This document shows, in pieces, positions 5,253 to 5,318 of a stretch of DNA of 5,318 nucleotides; the stretch's first letter is position 1; every line of letters starts with the position of its first letter. A program made the position numbers and the translations under genes. The DNA is from Pseudomonadota bacterium (GTDB lineage: Bacteria; Desulfobacterota; Desulfarculia; Desulfarculales; JAHJDS01), in the NCBI GenBank assembly GCA_018812395.1, contig JAHJDS010000467.1:1-5318 (forward strand), read 5' to 3'. The notes below the pieces were generated by a model, which was not told where the DNA came from, made no database searches, and saw only the letters and a list, made by a program, of their open reading frames with translations.

Positions 5253-5295
5253 ACCGGCGATGCCGGTAACGACCACCAGGCCCGGGCCCGTGGTC
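5253..5295 (+). other. Hairpin-forming region downstream of moxR
   Basis: Two potential stem-loops lie side by side: ACCGGC-GAT-GCCGGT (5253-5267, 6-bp stem) and GACCAC...GTGGTC (5271-5276 with 5290-5295), whose loop contains the palindrome GGCCCGGGCC. No T-run follows, so a classical intrinsic terminator is not supported; factor-dependent termination or a processing site is possible. No gene is visible between 5194 and the window end. Confidence 0.35.
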
Positions 5296-5318
5296 GGCTG
5301 ACAAACCAGGTGTGACCA

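Noticed and set aside
5068..5304. 78-codon minus-strand frame at the right edge
   Set aside because: Mostly antisense to moxR, Arg-rich, with no domain or convincing ribosome binding site.
5194..5318. Start of a VWA partner gene after moxR
   Set aside because: ATG at 5260 meets TGA after 13 codons; the GTG at 5310 is immediately followed by TGA; the GTG at 5312 is too close to the window edge to judge.

Overview
The window is GC-rich, densely coded chromosomal DNA from a bacterium. It holds housekeeping genes (malate dehydrogenase, SAICAR synthase), a MoxR-type AAA+ ATPase, two small or medium integral membrane proteins and the tail of a serpin. Sigma70-like promoters, AGGAGG-type ribosome binding sites and strong intrinsic terminators are recognisable. 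A serpin next to an LDH-like malate dehydrogenase and a DUF4282 protein would fit an environmental or candidate-phylum lineage, but the sequence alone does not fix the taxon. I see no phage, IS, CRISPR, tRNA or rRNA signal.

Layout. (1) Bases 1-98 are the C-terminus of a serpin on the plus strand, converging on mdh (minus, 125-1060). (2) mdh is divergent from purC (plus, 1203-2093) across a 142-bp spacer that carries a consensus-like mdh promoter. (3) purC converges on a DUF4282 membrane protein gene (minus, 2182-2502), with a probable bidirectional terminator between them. (4) The DUF4282 gene is divergent from a predicted six-helix membrane protein of unknown function (plus, 2807-3748). Their 304-bp spacer carries promoter candidates on both strands and a long imperfect hairpin. 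(5) After a textbook terminator there is a 584-bp stretch (3749-4332) lacking any conventional gene. It contains a 26-residue hydrophobic micro-ORF, a sigma54-like element upstream of it, and three tandem RNA stem-loops downstream, the last a strong terminator. (6) moxR (plus, 4333-5193) starts at GTG behind a perfect AGGAGG, and the last 125 bp hold no gene start.

How the genes relate. The genes are mostly single transcription units in convergent or divergent arrangement, not one operon. Mdh (TCA cycle/redox) and PurC (purine synthesis) are ordinary central metabolism. MoxR-family ATPases usually act with a von Willebrand factor A partner, which is not visible here.

The most unusual part is the 3995-4238 micro-ORF/stem-loop unit. 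It looks like a short independent transcript encoding a one-helix membrane peptide, with a 3' region that presents C/U-rich loops complementary to Shine-Dalgarno sequences. That makes it a candidate dual-function (peptide plus regulatory) RNA. The structure is read from the sequence; the function is inference.
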